DNA from: Bryobacter sp. CoA8 C33
Lineage (GTDB): Bacteria > Acidobacteriota > Terriglobia > Bryobacterales > Bryobacteraceae
DNA: 41,233 bases
Reading direction: 5' to 3'
NCBI GenBank assembly: GCA_019931185.1
Contig: JAINDK010000016.1
Location: 1 to 41,233, forward strand
This document shows, piece by piece, positions 18,272-27,699 of the stretch. Numbering within the stretch: position 1 is the stretch's first letter; each line of letters begins with the position of its first letter. Below the pieces are notes generated by a model that did no database searches, was not told the DNA's origin, and worked only from the letters and a program-made list of their open reading frames with translations. The position numbers and the translations under genes were made by a program.

Positions 18272-18363
18272 GACACCTCGATTGCAGCGAGTTCAGGCTG
18301 GACCAAGCCGAATGTCCGGGGGAATGAGGCGGTGTGCTTTAGCGTCACTCGTCAAAAAATCTC

Positions 18364-18394
18364 TTGACTCTCCCGTGGGGGGAGGGTTTGAGAT
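18364..18394 (+). promoter_or_regulatory. MerR-type operator/promoter, 19-bp spacer
   Basis: TTGACT (18364-18369) and TGAGAT (18389-18394) are separated by exactly 19 bases instead of 17, the hallmark of promoters untwisted by MerR-family activators. The spacer holds an inverted repeat, ACTCTCCC around 18367-18374 against GGGAGGGT around 18380-18387. The merR ATG starts 7 bases after the -10, so the transcript is expected to be leaderless. This suggests autoregulation by the downstream MerR protein. Confidence 0.7.
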
Positions 18395-18400
18395 AGGGGT

Positions 18401-19207
18401 ATGTTTGCAATTGGAGAATTTGCCCGCCTGGCGGGGGTGAGCGTGAAGACGCTGCGGTACTGGGATGAACAGGGATTGCTGAAGCCGGCGCGGACGGATG
18501 CGGCGACGGGATACCGGAAATACGGTGCAGCGCAGTTGTCGCGGCTGAACCGGATCCTGGTGCTGAAGGAGCTGGGCTTTGCGCTAAGCCAGATTGAGAA
18601 GCTGCTGGAAGATGGCGTGAGCGCCGCGGAGATGCAGGGGATGCTGCGGTTGCGGCGGGCTGAGCAGGAGGACCGGCTGCGGGAGGAGAATCTGCGGCTG
18701 CGGGCGATTGAGCAGCGGATCAGCGATATCTCGCGGGAGGGCGAGGGACTGGACGTGGTGCTGAAGGAGACGGCGCCGGGATACGTTGTGAGGGTGAAGG
18801 ACAGGCTGGAAAGCTACGAGGAGATTGCCCGGTTGTATCCGCTGGTGTATGGGCAGTTGGGGATGAGAGCGGCAGCGGGGATTCCGATCGCCGTGTGGCA
18901 CTGCGGGGCCGAGCAGAAGGACGAGATTGTGGGGGAGGCGGGCGTGGTGCTGGAGGAGGCGGTGGCAGTGGCGGCGCCGGTGGAGTGTGTGGCGCTGCCG
19001 GTGGTGCATTGCGCGAGCCTTGTGCACCGGGGGAGCTTTGAACAGTTTGCCGGGGTGTACAACCGGTTTTCGCGGTGGATTGAAGAGGCGGGGCTTGAGA
19101 TCAACGGGCCGTGCCGGGAGTTGTATCTGAAGATCGGGAACCCGGTGCGAGGTGACGATGAGAGCTATGTGACGGAGATGCAAATTCCGGTGGAGAAGCG
19201 GGCATGA
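18401..19207 (+). CDS. MerR-family regulator with GyrI-like effector-binding domain
   Basis: This 268-residue transcription factor has a MerR winged helix at residues 1-70 (MFAIGEFARLAGVSVKTLRY, then WDEQGLLKPARTD and TGYRKY), a long coiled-coil dimer helix (about 75-115) and a C-terminal GyrI-like/AraC effector-binding domain (about 120-265). This layout matches BmrR-type multidrug-sensing activators; the ligand is unknown. It has its own 19-bp-spacer promoter immediately upstream. Its stop overlaps the start of the alkyltransferase-like gene as ATGA, so both are made from one message and the regulator probably controls that partner. Confidence 0.92.
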   Translation: MFAIGEFARLAGVSVKTLRYWDEQGLLKPARTDAATGYRKYGAAQLSRLNRILVLKELGFALSQIEKLLEDGVSAAEMQGMLRLRRAEQEDRLREENLRLRAIEQRISDISREGEGLDVVLKETAPGYVVRVKDRLESYEEIARLYPLVYGQLGMRAAAGIPIAVWHCGAEQKDEIVGEAGVVLEEAVAVAAPVECVALPVVHCASLVHRGSFEQFAGVYNRFSRWIEEAGLEINGPCRELYLKIGNPVRGDDESYVTEMQIPVEKRA

Positions 19208-19596
19208 AGAAGAAGACAGCGTGGGAGAAGATGCGGTGCGGGAAGCAGCCGCATGTGGTGGAGGAGTACAAGGGGCAGTCGATGCTGGTGAGCTCGCCGG
19301 AGGAGGTGGAGTCTGTGATGGCGGTGATTCCGCGGGGACAGGTGATGACGCTGACGGAGCTGCGCGAGGAGTTGGCCAAGCGGCATGGGACCGATACGGC
19401 CTGCCCGATGTCGACGGCCATTTTCGCCAACATCGTGGCGCGGGCGTGGGAGGAGCGGGAACGGGAAACGGGAAAGCGCGGAGTGCCGTGGTGGCGGCTG
19501 CTGCGGGCGGATGGGAAGTTGAATCCGAAGTTTCCGGGAGGGGCGGCGGAACAAGCCCGCCGCCTGGCCGAGGAGGGATTAGAACTGGACGCGTAA
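19204..19596 (+). CDS. Alkyltransferase-like (ATL/MGMT-family) DNA-binding protein
   Basis: This 130-residue protein resembles the DNA-binding domain of O6-methylguanine-DNA methyltransferase: IPRGQVMTLTELREELAKR matches the helix that begins with PxGxVxTY, and GVPWWRLLRADGKLNP matches the active-site stretch. The catalytic PCHR is replaced by PWWR. A tryptophan in place of the alkyl-accepting cysteine is the mark of ATL proteins, which bind O6-alkylguanine and hand it to nucleotide excision repair instead of removing the alkyl group. The segment ACPMSTAIFANIVARAWEE replaces the usual middle helices, so it is a divergent member. It is coupled to the MerR gene and overlaps the TonB-receptor stop by 18 bp. 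Confidence 0.65.
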   Translation: MKKKTAWEKMRCGKQPHVVEEYKGQSMLVSSPEEVESVMAVIPRGQVMTLTELREELAKRHGTDTACPMSTAIFANIVARAWEERERETGKRGVPWWRLLRADGKLNPKFPGGAAEQARRLAEEGLELDA

Positions 19597-22500
19597 TCCG
19601 AGCTGGATATTGCGGGGGCCAACGTTGGTGGTGCCGGTGACGACGCCAAAGTTAGGACTGGAGATGTCGGTGTTAGCACGGGCGAACTGAGGTGTGTTCG
19701 TCATGTTGAACATTTCGGCGCGGAACTGGACCTTGAAGCGTTCGCGGAAGCGGACATTCTTGAGGATGGCGACGTCGGCGTGGTTGGTGGGGCCGAAGCG
19801 GATATTGGGAGCCCAGCGGGTCATGTTGCCCATCTCGAAGTTACCGGGGCGGGTGAAGGCGGACTGGTTGAACCACTTGTCGGGAGTGGGGTTGGAGACG
19901 GCGGCGGCCTTCAAGTCAGCGACGTTGGGGCGCTGGACCTGGAAGCCGTAGTTGGCGAGGGTGTTGGGCGCGGTGAAGCCGAGCGGGAGGCCGGAGCCGA
20001 AGCGGATGATGGAGCTGACCTGCCAACCACCGATGAGGGCGTTGGCGACGGGGTGCATGTTGGAAAGATACTTACGGCCCTTACCGACGGGCATTTCGTA
20101 GACGAGGGCGTTGACGAAGCTTTGGGGGAGATCGTGAGCGGAGATGGAGCGGTCGACGCGCTGGTTGTAGTAATCGCGCATGGTATCGCCGACCTCCCAG
20201 CCCTGCCATTCGCTGGCGTTATCGATGGCTTTGGACCACTGGTAGGTGGTGAGGAGGTTGAGGCCGCCGGAGATCTGCCAGTTGTAGCGGATGACGAGGG
20301 CGTTGAAACTGGAGCTGGCGCCGGGTGTGTCGCCGGAGAGATTGACGGCGGTGAATTGGGGGAAGGGCCGGAGGAGACGGTTGGAGGGGATGGTGCGGCC
20401 GGCGAGGACACCGGTGGGGATGACGCCGAAGAAAGGGTTGTTGACGGGGGCGTCGAGAGCGGCGCCCTGGCTGAGGAAGCTGGGGTTGAGCTGGTTGGCC
20501 TGCTGGCCGGTGCCGTAGAGGAGCTTGCGGCCCTGGGAGCCGGTGAAGCCGAACTCGAGGACCATGCCCTTGGAGATTTCGTACTGGAAATCCACCGAGA
20601 AGTTCTGGACGTAGCCGAGGGGGTGGAGGCGGGGCAGGAAGTTGACGGAGTCGCCGACCTGGGTCATGAGGCCGAGGCTGGAGCCGACGGGCTGGTTGAC
20701 GCCTTGGGGGAAGGGATTGCGCAGGAGGGCGCTGGTGTTGGGATTGATGCCGTCGCCGCCGTTGGTGGAAACCCAAGTGGTGGTAGTGGCAAAGCCCTGG
20801 CTGGTGCCGCCGCCGGTTTGGGGGAAGAAGATGCCGTAGCCGCCGCGGAAGACGAGTTTGTCGGTGATCTTATAGGCGAGACCGAAGCGGGGGGCGAAGT
20901 TCATCCAACTGGTTTCCCAGGCGGTGCGCTGATCGGGGGTAGCGAAAACGAGACCGCCGCGGAGCGGGAGGCCGACGCGCTGGGCGATGGGGCTGGGGGC
21001 GTCGACGGCGAAGTTATTGAAGCGGTCATAGCGTTCGGTGCGGCCTGGCTGGGCTTCCCAGCGGATACCGAGATTGAGGGTGAGGCGGCGATTGACACGC
21101 CAATTGTCTTGCAGGTAAAGGCCGTGATAGGGGGCGGTGATGGCGGTGGCGGCATTGATGGGGAAGCTGCCACCGGCTCCGGCGCCGAGCAGGAGGCTGG
21201 CAAGACCGTCGCCCGTGGTGGTGGCGGCTTGGGCGGCGATGGGGCCGGAGGTGAGACCGCGGGTGAAGCTGAAGCTGGGGGAGTTGAAGTCGGTGTTATT
21301 GAGGCGGGCGATTTCAGTCATCCAGCCGAATTTGAGGGAGTGCTTGCCCCATTCCTTGGTGACATTGGCCTGGAGGTTGTGGGTTTCGCGAGCGGCGTTG
21401 AGCCAGCGGGGGTTGCCGATGCCGGCGTAGCCCTGCATGGAGAAGCCAGGCATGGTCTGGGCCTGGAACTGGCCGACAAGGCTCGCCGGGAGGCCGATGG
21501 AGGTAGCGTTGAAACCCTGGGAGGGGGAGACCTGATTTTCGCGCCAGCGGCCGGAGCCGAGCAGGATATTCAAGACCCAGGAGGGAGAGGGGGTGAAGGT
21601 GGCGCCGATGACGACGTGGTGGCGGGGGTTGAGGTCGCTGAAGTTAGTATCAGCGCCGCCGCCGAAGAAGATCGGGGCGACGTTTTCCTGCCAGGCTTTG
21701 GTCATGCGGCCGAAGATGGTGAACTTTTCGCTCTTGGCCCAGTCGATGCGGAGGTCCATGCGGTCGTTGACGGTGCGGGTTTTGTCGGCGAGGGCGAAGT
21801 TGAGAGTATTGGTAACAGGATCACCGGGGGAATTGGGTTGGGGAAAGAGGGAGAGGACGCGAGCGCCGACGGGGTCAAAGAGGGACTGGGGGATGGTGTT
21901 GTTGGGGAAGGCATCGCGGACGAAGCCGGGGCCATCGGGATTGGGGCGGGTGGTGAAGGGGTTGAAGACGGGGGAGAGGGTGCCGTTGGCATTGCGGGTT
22001 TGGGAGAAGTTACCCTGGCGCTGGAGAGGGGTGGGGACGTTGGAGATGTTGGTGGAGGGGCTGCCCTGGCGCATGCCTTCGTAGGTGCCGAAGTAGTAGA
22101 GGCGTTTCGACTTGGAGATGGGGCCGCCGATGGAGGCGCCGAACTGATTGCGCTGGAAGACGGGGCGGGCGAGGCGGGAGCGGTTGTTGGCCCAGGCGTT
22201 GGCGTCGAGTTTATCGTTGCGGAGAAACTCGAAGAAGGAGCCATGGATTTCGTTGGAGCCGCCCTTGGTGATCATATTGACGGCGCCGCCATCGGACTTG
22301 CCGAACTGGGCGTCGAACTGATTGCGCTGGATGTTCATTTCCTGAACGGAGTCGACGGAGGGGGAGGCGATGAGGCCGCCCCAATCAACCGCGGCGGCGG
22401 GGACACCGTCGATGAGGGTGAGGCCGGCCTGGCCGCGGCCGCCGTTCATCGAGAAGCGGTTGTGGTTCTGATCCTGGGTGGCCTGGGAGATGCCGGTGCG

Positions 22501-22986
22501 GACGGCGATGACGCCGGCGTTGATGTGGACGAGTTGGAAGGGGTTGCGGGCGTTGGTGGGGAGGTCGAGGACGGCCTGGCGGTCGAGCGTGACGGCGCGA
22601 TTGGCGGATTGGGTATCGAGGAGAGTGACACCGGCGGAGACTTCGATGGACTGGGAGACGTCGCCGACCTGGAGGGTGATGTTGAGCTCGAGGGTCTGGT
22701 TGACGCGGAGGACGGCGTTGGTGTTAACAGCTTTTTTGAAGCCGGGGTTCTCGGCGGAGACTTCATAGCTGCCGGGAGGCAACTGGGAGAAGATGTAGTT
22801 GCCTTCGGCACCGGTGGTGGAGGTGCGGACGTCGTTGGTGGCCTCGTTGCGGGCAGTGACCTTGGCGCCGGCGATGGCGGCGCCGTTGGCGTCGGTGACC
22901 GAGCCGGCGATGGTGCCGGTGAAGGTCTGGCCGGCGAGGGTCAGAGCTGAAATCAGGAATAGAAAAAAGGTGGATAGGCGTTGCAT
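19579..22986 (-). CDS. Oar-like TonB-dependent outer-membrane receptor
   Basis: This 1135-residue protein has a signal peptide (MQRLSTFFLFLISALTLAGQ), then an N-terminal carboxypeptidase-regulatory-like beta sandwich (TGTIAGSVTDANGAAIAGAK), a plug domain (NGGRGQAGLTLIDGVPAAA) and a long beta-barrel ending in an aromatic strand (NIQLGLRVQF, with final Phe). This layout is expanded in Solibacter-like Acidobacteria and thought to import large, perhaps carbohydrate or peptide, substrates. A GTG at 23004 is also open, but the ATG at 22986 gives a proper signal peptide. An AT-rich TATATT at 23012-23017 on the minus strand is a plausible -10. The divergent gene encodes a TolC-like protein. No TonB or ExbB gene lies nearby. 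Confidence 0.93.
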   Translation of the reverse strand: MQRLSTFFLFLISALTLAGQTFTGTIAGSVTDANGAAIAGAKVTARNEATNDVRTSTTGAEGNYIFSQLPPGSYEVSAENPGFKKAVNTNAVLRVNQTLELNITLQVGDVSQSIEVSAGVTLLDTQSANRAVTLDRQAVLDLPTNARNPFQLVHINAGVIAVRTGISQATQDQNHNRFSMNGGRGQAGLTLIDGVPAAAVDWGGLIASPSVDSVQEMNIQRNQFDAQFGKSDGGAVNMITKGGSNEIHGSFFEFLRNDKLDANAWANNRSRLARPVFQRNQFGASIGGPISKSKRLYYFGTYEGMRQGSPSTNISNVPTPLQRQGNFSQTRNANGTLSPVFNPFTTRPNPDGPGFVRDAFPNNTIPQSLFDPVGARVLSLFPQPNSPGDPVTNTLNFALADKTRTVNDRMDLRIDWAKSEKFTIFGRMTKAWQENVAPIFFGGGADTNFSDLNPRHHVVIGATFTPSPSWVLNILLGSGRWRENQVSPSQGFNATSIGLPASLVGQFQAQTMPGFSMQGYAGIGNPRWLNAARETHNLQANVTKEWGKHSLKFGWMTEIARLNNTDFNSPSFSFTRGLTSGPIAAQAATTTGDGLASLLLGAGAGGSFPINAATAITAPYHGLYLQDNWRVNRRLTLNLGIRWEAQPGRTERYDRFNNFAVDAPSPIAQRVGLPLRGGLVFATPDQRTAWETSWMNFAPRFGLAYKITDKLVFRGGYGIFFPQTGGGTSQGFATTTTWVSTNGGDGINPNTSALLRNPFPQGVNQPVGSSLGLMTQVGDSVNFLPRLHPLGYVQNFSVDFQYEISKGMVLEFGFTGSQGRKLLYGTGQQANQLNPSFLSQGAALDAPVNNPFFGVIPTGVLAGRTIPSNRLLRPFPQFTAVNLSGDTPGASSSFNALVIRYNWQISGGLNLLTTYQWSKAIDNASEWQGWEVGDTMRDYYNQRVDRSISAHDLPQSFVNALVYEMPVGKGRKYLSNMHPVANALIGGWQVSSIIRFGSGLPLGFTAPNTLANYGFQVQRPNVADLKAAAVSNPTPDKWFNQSAFTRPGNFEMGNMTRWAPNIRFGPTNHADVAILKNVRFRERFKVQFRAEMFNMTNTPQFARANTDISSPNFGVVTGTTNVGPRNIQLGLRVQF

Positions 22987-23043
22987 GGATCCGGGAAAGC
23001 TCACGTGGGAAAATATATCAAAAAAATGAAAGGAGCAAGGCGG

Positions 23044-24324
23044 ATGAGGGTAATTGCTTTATTGGTAGTGGCATGGCCGGGGTGGAGCGGGGAGGTGTAC
23101 CGGCTGAATCTGAAGGGGGCGCTCGAGCGGGCGCTCGAGCAGGCGCCGGAGGTATTGCTGGGGCGGCTGGATGAGGCGAATGCGCGGCAGGGGGTGGAAG
23201 TGGCGCGGGACCCGTTTGCGCCGAAGCTAGTGATGGGCTCGGGGCTGGCGTACACGTATGGTTTTCCGATGAGCATCGAGGGATCGGCGCCGTCGGTGTT
23301 TCAGGTGAAGGCCTCGCAGAGCCTGTTCAACCGGCCGCAGAGTTATTTGCTGGCGAAGGCGAAGGTGGAGGCGCGGTCGGCGCAGGAAGCGGTGGGGATG
23401 AAGCGGGATGAAGTGATCGAGCGGACGGTGCGGCTGTTTCTCGACGCGGAGAGGGCGGGGCGGGGGCTGGAGTTGACGGCGGGGCAGATCGGGAACCTGG
23501 AGGCGGTACTCGAGGGGGTGAAGGCGCGGGTAGAGGAAGGCCGGGGGATCGCGATCGATTTGCGGAGGGCGGAGGTGAATCTGAAGAAGGCGCGGCAGAG
23601 GCGGAGGTTGCTTGAGGCGGAAAAGGGGCAGATCGAGAGGCAACTGGCGTTTGTATTGGGTTATGGGGGGGAGGACCGAGTGGAGGTGATCCGGGCGGAG
23701 GGCTATGAGTTTCAGCTAGCGGCGGGGTTGGAGGCGGGGGTGAAGGAAGCGCTTGAGCGATCGCGGGAATTGAAGAAGCTGCAGACGGACCTGGAGGCGA
23801 AGACGCTGGAGGTATCGGCGAACCAATCGGCGCGAACGCCGCAGGTGGATTTGGTGGCGCAGTATGCGTTGTTTGCGCGGTTCAACAACTTCGATCAGTA
23901 TTTCAGCCGGTTTCAGACCTCGAATGCGCAGTTGGGGGTGAGCTTCAAGTTTCCGATCGTGGCGGGGCCGGCGAGCGCGGCACTGGCGGCGCAGGCGCGC
24001 AATGAGGTGTCGCGGTTGAGGGTGCGGATGGTGCAGACGCGGAACCGGATCGAGGTGGAGACGCGGAAGTTGTATGAGGATCTGGAGTTGCACCGGGAGA
24101 ACCGGGAGTTGGCGAAGCTCGATCTCGAGCTGGCGCGGGAGCAGATTACGGTGACGCTGGCGCAGATGGAAGAGGGGCGGGCGACACGGCGGCAATTGGA
24201 GGAGGCGCGTTTTTTGGAGGCGGAGAAATGGATCGGGTACTGGGACGCGCAGTATCTGTACGATAAGGCACGATTGGGGGTCATTGCGGTGACGGGGGGA
24301 TTGGCGAATCTGGCAAGCAAATAA
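23044..24324 (+). CDS. TolC-like outer-membrane efflux protein
   Basis: This 426-residue exported protein belongs to the OEP/TolC family: two long alpha-helical hairpin repeats, with LKGALERALEQAPEVLLGRL at the start of the first repeat, and a second repeat including RNRIEVETRKLYEDLELHRE and an aromatic-rich strand region (QVDLVAQYALFARFNNFDQY). It would form the outer-membrane tunnel of a tripartite efflux pump or secretion system. The ATG at 23044 is chosen because AAGGAG at 23028-23033 sits at a suitable distance; an ATG at 23026 is also open. No membrane-fusion or inner-membrane pump gene is adjacent, so its partners lie elsewhere. Confidence 0.88.
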   Translation: MRVIALLVVAWPGWSGEVYRLNLKGALERALEQAPEVLLGRLDEANARQGVEVARDPFAPKLVMGSGLAYTYGFPMSIEGSAPSVFQVKASQSLFNRPQSYLLAKAKVEARSAQEAVGMKRDEVIERTVRLFLDAERAGRGLELTAGQIGNLEAVLEGVKARVEEGRGIAIDLRRAEVNLKKARQRRRLLEAEKGQIERQLAFVLGYGGEDRVEVIRAEGYEFQLAAGLEAGVKEALERSRELKKLQTDLEAKTLEVSANQSARTPQVDLVAQYALFARFNNFDQYFSRFQTSNAQLGVSFKFPIVAGPASAALAAQARNEVSRLRVRMVQTRNRIEVETRKLYEDLELHRENRELAKLDLELAREQITVTLAQMEEGRATRRQLEEARFLEAEKWIGYWDAQYLYDKARLGVIAVTGGLANLASK

Positions 24325-24366
24325 ACGAAACTTGGGGTAGGCTTAAGGGTTCTTACAGGTTAGCGA

Positions 24367-27300
24367 ATGGTCCGACTATTAATCTTTATTGCGGCGGCGA
24401 TGGGATGTGGAGCTGCCACGTTTGGAACGGTGACGCCGCTGACGGGCGGGGCTGTGGATATCGTGTTGGACGCGGGGCGGCAGAGGCTGTATCTGGTGGG
24501 AGTGCCGAACAAGGTAGAAGTGTATTCGATCCCGCAGCGGCGTTTCTTGACGTCGATCACGACGGACTCGCTGCCGCTGGCGGCGGCGATAAGCCGGGAC
24601 GGGCGCAGCCTGTATGTAGCGTGCCACAACGCGGCGACGGTGAATGTGATCGATCTGGAGACGTTGGGGGTGGTGAACCGGATCAGTTTGCCTTCGCGGC
24701 CAGAGGGGATTGCGGTGGGGGGAGACAACCGGGTGCTGATCACGACGATCGGCACGGGGGTGAACAATGCGCAGAACACGCTGTTGCTTTATGATCCGGC
24801 GTTGACGGATAGCCGGAACCTGACGTCGCTGACATTGACGCCGCCGACGCCGGCCTCGCCGGGGACGAGCCCGACGGGGCAGTTGATACAGACGAACCGG
24901 AGTTTTTTGGCGACATCGAACGATGGGCGCTACATCATTGGGGTGAACATACCGAACACGACGACGCGGGCGGTGTTTGTGTATGAAGTAGGGTCGGCGA
25001 CGATGCTGCGGTCGCGGACAGTGAACAACATTTCGAGTGTGTTGTCGGTATCGCCGGACGGGGGGAAGTTCATGGCGGGGCTGAACCTGTTTGAGACGGA
25101 GACGCTGGCGGTGCTGGGGCAGCAGAATCTGGCGAATGCGCCGTATCCGATCGCGGCGGCGGTGAACTTCAACGTGCAGCAGAATCAGGGGGGGAGCGTG
25201 TTTTCCCCGGACGGGAGGTTGGTGTATTCGGCCTTTAACATCGCGCCGACACAGAATCCGCCGGCGCGGGCCAATGTGGGGCAGTTGCAAATCTCGGACG
25301 CGGACAATCTGCTGATCACGATGGGGGTGCAGATGCCGGAGAACCTGTCGGGGAAGATGGTGATTACGCCCGATGGAGGGACGATCTTCGCGATATCGGA
25401 GTCGGGATTTGTGACGATTCCGATCGGGCAGTTGCGGAATCAACCGCTGGCGATGCCGGAGCGGACGACGGTGTTGCTGGCGAACGACCAATGTGGGGTG
25501 ACGGCGAGCCAGAGGCGGGCGACGGTGCGGGTGCGCAATGAGGGGGCGGGGCGGCTGACGGCGACGGCGCAGATCTTGACGAACGTGACGGGAACGGCGG
25601 GAGTGGGGGGAGCGGGAGGACCGGGCGGGGGCGCGCCGGGCGGAGGCATTATTGTGGTACCGCTGCCGGGAGGGCCGATCACGATCCCGGCGCCACCGAT
25701 TGGGGTGCCGGTGGGGGGGAATCCGAATCAGCCGAATAACCCGGCGGTGGTGAATGCATCGCCGACGGTGCAGAATGCGAATACGGCGGATGGGCCGGTG
25801 GTGACGTTTGGTTACAACAGCACGAATACGAGCCTGGGTTCGACGGCGCCGACGAGTTTTCTGGTGCAGTCGCCGGAGGCAGTGAACATACCGGCGCTGG
25901 TGCGGGTGAATCAGAACAACCGGGACGCGGAGGCGCGGGGTTTAGTGGTGCCGATCGATACGGGGATCTCGGTATCGGAGGGGCTGGTGGACATAGTTTA
26001 TGACTCGACGCGGCGGCGGATTTATATTGCGAATTCGGGGCTGAACCGTGTGGAGGTATTCGATGAGCGGGCGGGGGTGTTGCAGGCGCCGATCAAGGTG
26101 GGGCAATTGCCGCGGTCGCTGGCGCTTTCGGCGGACAACAGTTTGTTGTATGTGGCGAATTCGAGCTCGGAGTACATCACGGTGATTGACCTGCAGACGG
26201 GGCGGCAAGCTGGGCGGATTACGTTGCCGCCGCTGCCGGTGTTGGCGAATGTGCCGCTGGTGTATCCGTCGCAGATCGTGTCGACGCAGCGGGGGCTGCT
26301 GGTGGTGATGAATAACGGGAGCTTGTGGACGACGATAGGGAACCAATTGCTGCCGCGGGCGACGTGGAACATATTGGGAACGGGGACGCTGTCGGCGCCG
26401 CGGACGATGGCGGCGACGCCGAATGGGGAGTACGCGATAGTGATGAACGGGAACGGGATTGTGTATCTGTATGATGCGATCGCGGATGAGATCGTACAGT
26501 CGCGGCAGATCTTCACGGGGACACAGTTGCAGGGGTACTACGGGCCAATAACGGCGGGGCCCAGGGGGGCGTATTACGTGGTGAACGGGACGGTGCTGAA
26601 CCAGGCGTTGACGCCGGTTTCGACGTTCACGGCGCCGGGGCAAACGGCGACGGCAACAATACCGGCGGTGGCGGCGGTGGGGAACAATCAGTATGCGCGG
26701 TTCAGCATGCCGATCCGGGCGAATGCGACGGCGGCGGTGAATGCGGTACCGGCGGTGGAGTTGGTGAATACGGATACGGGGCAGGTGTTGCGGCGGCTGA
26801 ATGCGCTTGAGGGGCCGCTGGCGCAGGTGGTGGGCAATCAGCGCACGAATATCGACGGGCGGACGATGGTGGTGGACGGCACGGGGACGAATGCGTATGT
26901 GATAACGACGACGGGGCTGAGCGTGGTGAACCTGGAGGCGATATCGTTGGCGGACCGGCCGACGATTTCCAATGGGGGAACGGTGTCGCTGGGGAGTTAC
27001 ACAACGGATATCGCGGCGGGGGGGATTGTTTCGATCTTTGGGCGGTCGTTTGGGGGGACGGCAACGGGGAGCGGGAGTCCGCTGCCGACGCTACTGAATG
27101 GGGTGTGCGTGACGTTGAATAACCAACCGCTGCCGTTGTTTTCGACTTCGGCGGGGCAGATTAACGCGGCGATTCCGTTTGAGCGGACGGCAGGGACTTT
27201 TCAGTTGGTTGTGCGGGATACGAACCGGAGGCTGGCGAGCGTGCCGCAGACGGTGAGGGTGGTGGCGGCGGCGCCGAGCGTGTTGGTGGACCCGGGGAGC

Positions 27301-27684
27301 GGGCAGGCGGCGATTTATGACCAACGGGGGCAAGCGGTGAATGAGGGGAACCCGACGACGCGGGATCAGCGGCTGGTGATATATGCGCTGGGGCTGGGGC
27401 CGACGCGGGGGACGCGGGTGGCGGCAGGGGCGGCATCGCCGGCGAGTCCGCCAGCGGAGATCGTGGGGCCGATCAAGGTGTTTTTTGGGGATAAGCGGTA
27501 TTCGCAAGCGGAAGTGATCGTGGAGTGGGCGGGGCTGACGCCGGGATTCGTGGGGTTGTATCAGATCAACGTGTATGTACCGGGGGACCGGATGCGGGGG
27601 GATGATCTGGATGTGACGATCCGGGTGGGGACGGTGGAGAACAAGTTTTTGCCGGCGCTGCGGCCGACGGTAGCGGTGCGCTGA
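24367..27684 (+). CDS. Secreted YVTN beta-propeller protein with C-terminal TIGR03437 domain
   Basis: This 1105-residue protein has a signal peptide (MVRLLIFIAAAMGCGAATFG) and two propeller regions, about 20-375 and 520-860, with YVTN-type blades such as VDIVLDAGRQRLYLVGVPNK, LYVACHNAATVNVIDLETLG and LYVANSSSEYITVIDLQTGR. Between them lies an Ig-like region and a Gly/Pro-rich hinge of about 50 residues near 415-470. The C-terminus (about 870-1105) has the Solibacter-type TIGR03437 pattern: DIAAGGIVSIFGRSFGG, LNNQPLPLFSTSAGQINAAI and LVIYALGLGPT. TIGR03437 may anchor or sort proteins at the surface; its function is unproven. No catalytic motif is visible. It is probably a surface recognition protein. 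It follows the TolC gene by 42 bp. Confidence 0.88.
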   Translation: MVRLLIFIAAAMGCGAATFGTVTPLTGGAVDIVLDAGRQRLYLVGVPNKVEVYSIPQRRFLTSITTDSLPLAAAISRDGRSLYVACHNAATVNVIDLETLGVVNRISLPSRPEGIAVGGDNRVLITTIGTGVNNAQNTLLLYDPALTDSRNLTSLTLTPPTPASPGTSPTGQLIQTNRSFLATSNDGRYIIGVNIPNTTTRAVFVYEVGSATMLRSRTVNNISSVLSVSPDGGKFMAGLNLFETETLAVLGQQNLANAPYPIAAAVNFNVQQNQGGSVFSPDGRLVYSAFNIAPTQNPPARANVGQLQISDADNLLITMGVQMPENLSGKMVITPDGGTIFAISESGFVTIPIGQLRNQPLAMPERTTVLLANDQCGVTASQRRATVRVRNEGAGRLTATAQILTNVTGTAGVGGAGGPGGGAPGGGIIVVPLPGGPITIPAPPIGVPVGGNPNQPNNPAVVNASPTVQNANTADGPVVTFGYNSTNTSLGSTAPTSFLVQSPEAVNIPALVRVNQNNRDAEARGLVVPIDTGISVSEGLVDIVYDSTRRRIYIANSGLNRVEVFDERAGVLQAPIKVGQLPRSLALSADNSLLYVANSSSEYITVIDLQTGRQAGRITLPPLPVLANVPLVYPSQIVSTQRGLLVVMNNGSLWTTIGNQLLPRATWNILGTGTLSAPRTMAATPNGEYAIVMNGNGIVYLYDAIADEIVQSRQIFTGTQLQGYYGPITAGPRGAYYVVNGTVLNQALTPVSTFTAPGQTATATIPAVAAVGNNQYARFSMPIRANATAAVNAVPAVELVNTDTGQVLRRLNALEGPLAQVVGNQRTNIDGRTMVVDGTGTNAYVITTTGLSVVNLEAISLADRPTISNGGTVSLGSYTTDIAAGGIVSIFGRSFGGTATGSGSPLPTLLNGVCVTLNNQPLPLFSTSAGQINAAIPFERTAGTFQLVVRDTNRRLASVPQTVRVVAAAPSVLVDPGSGQAAIYDQRGQAVNEGNPTTRDQRLVIYALGLGPTRGTRVAAGAASPASPPAEIVGPIKVFFGDKRYSQAEVIVEWAGLTPGFVGLYQINVYVPGDRMRGDDLDVTIRVGTVENKFLPALRPTVAVR

Positions 27685-27699
27685 GCGGAGGGGAGGCAG

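Noticed and set aside
19780-22950. 1056-codon plus-strand frame antisense to the TonB receptor
   Set aside because: Its product is almost only Gly, Ala, Val, Glu and Asp, the mirror of a G-rich coding strand. The minus-strand frame shows a clear receptor.
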